From the NCBI GenBank assembly GCA_964036665.1, contig OZ038528.1, positions 15,105,245-15,169,244 of the forward strand: a DNA stretch of 64,000 bases. Direction: 5' to 3'. The position numbers and the translations under genes were made by a program. Position 1 is the stretch's first letter, and each line of letters starts with the position of its first letter. The notes below the pieces were generated by a model. The model was not told the origin of the DNA, did not search any database, and saw nothing but the letters and a program-made list of their open reading frames with translations. This DNA comes from Gordius sp. MW1. Lineage: Eukaryota > Nematomorpha > Gordioida > Gordea > Gordiidae. This document shows positions 59,701 through 64,000 of the stretch, one piece after another.

Positions 59701-60559
59701 AATGTATATGTAAAATTTCTTATGTACAATTTTTCATTTAAACATTGCCCTTATTCTTAATTTATATATTTTATTATGTATCTGTATAAAAAATTTAGAA
59801 AATAATATTTAATATGAGTTGAGACCAATAGTAACTTTTTTTGCCTTAAAAGGCTAAAAATTGCCTAACTTTAAACATCTCTATTTTTTTTGTTTTTAAG
59901 TTATTTTTTACCAAATTTTTCACATTTATAGTTTCAACCTTCTTTTATATTATCTTATTGATTGAACCATAAAATAAAATATATTTTTTCTGGTATGTGC
60001 CAAAATAGTCATTAGGGAAAAATTTTTGGAGGTCGCTCTAATTATAGGTATAAAATTTAAATCACTTAATCAAATAGCCAAATTAATATATTAATAAACG
60101 TATAAGAGTTGAAATATTATTCTTGCAAATTTTGACAAGATTATATTATAAAATATCTGAGTTATAGCTATTTAAAGTTTGGGGTAATTATAATTCCAAA
60201 TACCATCCGTGTTAGCATTTTTGACCCAACCTACGAAGTGTTAAAGGCGAAACCGATAAATATCGATATCTCTAAATTAAGGAAGAACTGTTTTTTAGTC
60301 ACTATAAGTATGTTATAGAAAAAAAACTTTCACAATGATTGCAGGTAATAATTCGGTAATTTTTTTATATGTTAAATGGCCCCAATCCATTAACTTATAT
60401 TTCTTCTTCAGTATCAAAAAATTTTGCCTAATGGTATTAATTAGAGTTTACATCTTATTTAGTTTAAAGGTGCTTATACCACGGGTTATTATCTTGTTTG
60501 ATTATAAATCTTTAATAAAGATTTCGGCAAATAAGGTTAATGCATATCAAAATATAAAG

Positions 60560-60665
60560 TTATGAAAACAAATGAGATTAGACAAGACATGGCACTTATC
60601 CGGTCAAGATGGAAGAAGGTCATTAAAACAATCCCCACCACTGTGGGACCAAATTACTTTTTAAT
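60560..60665 (+). pseudogene. 3'-end fragment of an RTE LINE
   Basis: DMALIRSRWKKVIKTIPTTV matches the C-terminal end of the LINE at 42170-47230 (DMALTRSR). About 100 bp, ending shortly before the CGGGT element at 60766. Confidence 0.7.
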
Positions 60666-60765
60666 CATTATGTTAAATTATAATGGATAAGTATGAAAAT
60701 GATATTAAACATTAAATAATGATTGACCTAGATGTTAGCAAAAGTAGTGGAATTTTTTTGGAAAA

Positions 60766-61742
60766 AGCAGAACTGTAAAGTCACTTTTTTTCAAAACCCG
60801 ACCCATTTTTTTCAATTTTCAACCCGAACCGGACCCCTGAAAACACGTTAAAATTTTCAACCCGAACCCGACCCGCAAGAACCTAAAGTTTTTAACCCGA
60901 ATTTGACCCCTCCCGACCCAAGAGCGTTTAATCTTTTTAACCGAATTATTCGCGAGCGCGCTTTAAATTTTGGTATCCGAGAGTGTAAGAAAGATTGCGT
61001 GTGCAAAATTTAATCAGCAAATTAAAGTGCAATTTATCAAACTAATTGATACCACCGATTATGTTTACTAAAATTATTTATATGATTTATTATAGTGATG
61101 TATAAATATGATAGCATCTACAATATCTGGTAGCATTTAATTTGAAATATATAATTTTGCAAATAAACCGTTTCTTAAATTTATGTCTGTTTAAATTACT
61201 AATGAACTACCTTAACACTATTTTAATAGAGTTTAAACGGCACCCGGTCAAAGTAGCAGGAAAATAGCAGCCAAATTGGTCAGATATCGTCAGAATTCAT
61301 CAAGATTGTTAGGGTTAGGGTTAGGGTTAGGAATACATCAGAAATTCCCTCCCCGCTTTAATTTTAATATCTTGATTATCTAAAAAAATGTTTTTCTGCT
61401 ACTTTTTCATCATTCTGCTACTTTGACGGGTATTCGATTAAACATATTATATTGTTGATATATTTTATCTTTCACAAGTCAAATTAGATTTTCCAATTTA
61501 AAACAATCAGATTTTAATAAACAAAAGGAAATAAATTAACTGAATGGATGAACAATCTTCAATTATACATTTTAATATTAGTTAAAAATATTATACATAA
61601 TAACATTAATTGAAAAGATATATCCCGTGTATTGAGCAGTGTGAGATTCATAACCTTTGACCCGACACTTTAAATCTAACTCGACTCGACTCGAAAGCAT
61701 TTTAAAATGTTAAACCCGACCCGACGGGTCCCGTGCAACTAG
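60766..61742. mobile_element. hAT-type element, CGGGT family, copy 3
   Basis: Left end GCAGAACTGTAAAGTCACTT and right end CCCGTGCAACTAG are eroded versions of the 10647-11752 ends, in reverse. CCCGA words at 60790-60925 and 61660-61735. No intact target duplication seen. A TTAGGG-bearing foldback is nested at about 61240-61436. Confidence 0.75.
61240..61436. mobile_element. Foldback element with a TTAGGG run in the middle
   Basis: The left arm CACCCGGTCAAAGTAGCAG and right arm CTGCTACTTTGACGGGTA are inverted copies. An extra CTGCTACTTTTTC lies inside the right arm. Four TTAGGG units lie at about 61309-61332. The length is about 200 bp. Confidence 0.7.
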
Positions 61743-61989
61743 CCCATATTATACGCAATACAATTTTTTATATATTTTGTGTGTGCTTATAAAATTTGAT
61801 AATTATCAAGGAAAATAACTCATTTGAGATAAAAAAAGCAAAATTATATTCGTCTCGTCTATTTAAAAAAAATTTAAAGTAAATAATTTTTTGGATCCTT
61901 TTTTAAATTTCGATTTGGATATTCGATCGCTTGCACATTTGGCAGAGACGTACTATAAACAATATTATTATATTAGGCAAGGCTACAGC

Positions 61990-62177
61990 ATATGCTTGAT
62001 TTATAATTTCAATTTGAAAAGGTCTAGATTCCCCAACTGTTGTTCTAACGCAAAAATTTTAGGCTTCATAAACATTTTTGATAAATGGTACATATGCATA
62101 AATGCTTTTTTTGTGTACTTAAGCAACACTATATCAAATGACGGGCATAATACAAGCTTTCTCCTAGTCGATAAAGA

Positions 62178-62182
<5 letters not shown>
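61990..62182 (-). pseudogene. RTE LINE reverse-transcriptase fragment
   Basis: The nucleotide sequence parallels 45085-45260 of the RTE LINE over about 190 bp, including CTTCATAAACATTTTTGATAA and AGTCGATAAAGACCATAT. It corresponds to the RT segment around the FIDLENAYDTV box but is too diverged to translate. It ends at a (TA)n run that joins the next composite repeat. Confidence 0.75.

Positions 62183-62213
<31 letters not shown>
62183..62213. repeat. (TA)n microsatellite
   Basis: About 15 TA units between the RTE fragment and the composite repeat. Confidence 0.95.
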
Positions 62214-62218
<5 letters not shown>

Positions 62219-63675
62219 CGGGCCTTCGGCCCTCGTGGGAAGGGGGAGAAGGGAAGGGAAGAGGGGAAGGGAAGGGGGGACGACTCATCTGTACTTCGTA
62301 TAAATGTATCATATTTGCTATGCAATTTATGGGCGAGAAAGGTGGGAAGGGGCGAGAATGCCTATAGGGGGGTATTAAATGCCTAATGATTAATTAATTA
62401 TTTATACAAATTTTCCATTATAGGCAAAATGTAATAAAGGCAAAATGTAATATAGGCAAGGGTTAGGGTTAGATTTAGTGTTTGCATCTAGTTGCGTATT
62501 ACATTAGTTTTTATGGCCTTTAGTGATTATGGGTCTAACAAACATTATATTATAAAACAACACAATGTTAAGAATTTGCAGAATTGTTGGGAGAAATTTT
62601 TTGTTGAATTTGAACAATTTTTAATTAAAAAAATCAAAAATTTGGCCAATGGTCACTTTTTCTCTATTGGTCAGTACCAACAGATACTCTATAAGTCAAT
62701 GATAGCCAAAAAAACGGAAAAAAAAAATTTTGATGCTCACTTTGGCCAATGGTCATTTTTTTCCATTGGTCAGCAGCCAGCACACGGTAAAAGTGAATAT
62801 AAATTCATAAGAGTAAAAAAAACGAGAAAAAAAAATTTCGAATCACATTTTGGCCAATGGTCATTTTTTTCCATTGGTCAGCAGCCAGGACACGGTAAAA
62901 GTGGATATAAATTCATAATAGTCAAAAAAAAACGAAAAAAAAGTTTTCGAATCACATTTTGGCCAATGGTCATTTTATTCCTTTGGTCAGCAGCCAGCGG
63001 ACGGCCAAAAAGTCATAATAGCAATGGTAGGAACAGGAACAATCATAATAGTCAAAAAAAAACGAAAAAATAAACTCGGATTCACATTTTGGCCAATGGT
63101 CATTTTTTTATTGGTCAGCAGCCAACGGACGGCCAAAAAGTCTTATTATCAAAGATAGTAACAAGAACAATCATAAGAGTCAAAAAAACTCCGGGATTCT
63201 AACCCAAAACCTAGTTAAATTGCATAGCAATTAAAAGTAAACAACTTTTATTTATGTTTATTATATAACATTGGTCAGCAGCCAGCGGACGGCCAAAAAG
63301 TCATAATAGCAATGGTAGAAACAGGAACAATCATAATAGTCAAAAAAAACGAAAAAAATAATTTCGATTCACATTTTGGCCAATGGTCATTTTTTTCATT
63401 GGTCAGCAGCCAGCGGACGGCCAAAAATTCTTATTATCAATGATAGTAACAAGAACAATCATAAGAGTCAAAAAAACTCCGGGATTCTAACCCCAAAACT
63501 AGTTAAATTGCATAGCAATTAAAAAGTAAACAACTTTTATTTATGTTTATTATATAACTAGTTAAATTGCATAGCATTAAAAGTAAACAACTTTTATCTA
63601 TGTTTATTATATAACAAAAACTAGTTAAATTGCATAGCAATTAAAAGTAAACAACTTTTATTTATGTTTATGCCT
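62214..63675 (+). repeat. Composite repeat, fourth instance
   Basis: Starts with AAACTCGGGCCTTCGGCCC and has the AGGGTTAGGGTTAG motif near 62458. It has six GGCCAATGGTCA tail units (62643, 62743, 62852, 62960, 63088, 63378) and two decayed B boxes. The end signature AATTGCATAGCAATTA is amplified at 63215, 63505, 63560 and 63625 with a 55-60-bp period. A 193-codon open frame at 62492-63073 crosses the tail array and is not a gene. Confidence 0.85.
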
Positions 63676-63794
63676 AATTTGTTTTAAAAATCTTCAAAAT
63701 TCTTAATAAAATATCTATGTAAAAAATGTTTTAAGCCTTTATGTAAGTCTTGAAAAACTATAGTTGTACTAAATATAAGGTTATAAAAATAATT

Positions 63795-64000
63795 AAACTC
63801 GGGCCTTCGGCCCTCGTGGGAAGGGGGAGAAGGAAGGGAAGAGGGGAAGGGAAGGGGGGACGACTCATCTGTACTTCGTATAAATGTATCATATTTGCTA
63901 TGCAATTTATGGGCGAGAAAGGTGGGAAGGGGCGAGAATGCCTATAGGGGGGTATTAAATGCCTAATGATTAATTAATTATTAATACAAATTTTCCATTA
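63795..64000 (+). repeat. Composite repeat, fifth instance (cut by window end)
   Basis: Starts AAACTCGGGCCTTCGGCCC and follows the 62214 copy almost exactly to the end of the window. Confidence 0.85.

Larger units (their letters stand above)
55923..60215. mobile_element. piggyBac-like element, copy 2, containing a LINE
   Basis: Starts TTAACACTTCCGGGTGGGG and ends ACCATCCGTGTTAG. 55930-56230 aligns with 54035-54310, and 59187-60215 aligns with 54358-55577 apart from the duplication there. The alignment is broken by a LINE at about 56260-59130. A transposase remnant lies at 59365-59700. Confidence 0.7.

Noticed and set aside
61309..61332. Chromosome end
   Set aside because: Only four TTAGGG units, enclosed by inverted arms and followed by ordinary DNA.
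62492..63073. 193-codon open frame in the composite repeat
   Set aside because: It crosses the GGCCAATGGTCA tandem units and repeats the same peptide with each unit. Similar frames are open on both strands in the copies at 36-39 kb, as expected for a stop-poor repeat.

Overview
The window is AT-rich metazoan DNA with spliced genes and a very heavy load of transposable elements. Only two host genes look intact. The organism is probably an invertebrate: the latrophilin gene has the lectin / hormone-receptor / GAIN / 7TM layout without an olfactomedin domain, and TTAGGG-type repeats occur. I cannot name the lineage from sequence alone.

Layout. 1-592: end of a long composite repeat that also recurs four more times. 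1627-15413, minus strand: a full latrophilin/CIRL adhesion GPCR gene that I could read as 21 coding exons. The reading phase fits at every junction except the TM5-TM6 one, where a very short exon is probably missing. Its 5.2-kb second intron holds a hAT-type element (10647-11752). 15592-16590: a foldback element, then a broken THAP-domain gene split by a 320-bp inverted-repeat insertion. 17840-19460: an 11-copy satellite. 19601-23128: a MULE/FLYWCH transposase gene with an LTR element inserted in its zinc finger. 24823-25644: an intact, intronless SCO1-type copper chaperone. 27-33 kb: arrays of short GC-rich words and repeat debris.

33.3-34.5 kb: an element bounded by two inverted arrays of eight TGCTCAGT words. 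34670-39408: a hAT-type element that was itself invaded by a tandem dimer of the composite repeat (35511-39190). 42170-47230, minus: an RTE-type LINE split by a 2-kb hAT with an 8-bp target duplication. 47888-49543: the composite repeat in reverse, carrying another hAT-type element. 49.6-54.0 kb: no gene seen. 54023-60215: two piggyBac-like elements, the second containing a degraded R2-type LINE and a piggyBac transposase remnant. 60766-61742: a further hAT-type copy with a TTAGGG-bearing foldback inside. 62214 to the end: two more composite repeats.

How it fits together. The host genes are unrelated to each other. The strongest theme is nested insertion: at least six cases can be ordered by target-site duplications or by reading across a junction. 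A second theme is that several non-autonomous families end in dense arrays of one family-specific short word (CGGGT, CCGATA, GTAAC, TGCTCAGT, CTCGT, GCCCG). This looks like repeated evolution of subterminal transposase-binding arrays.
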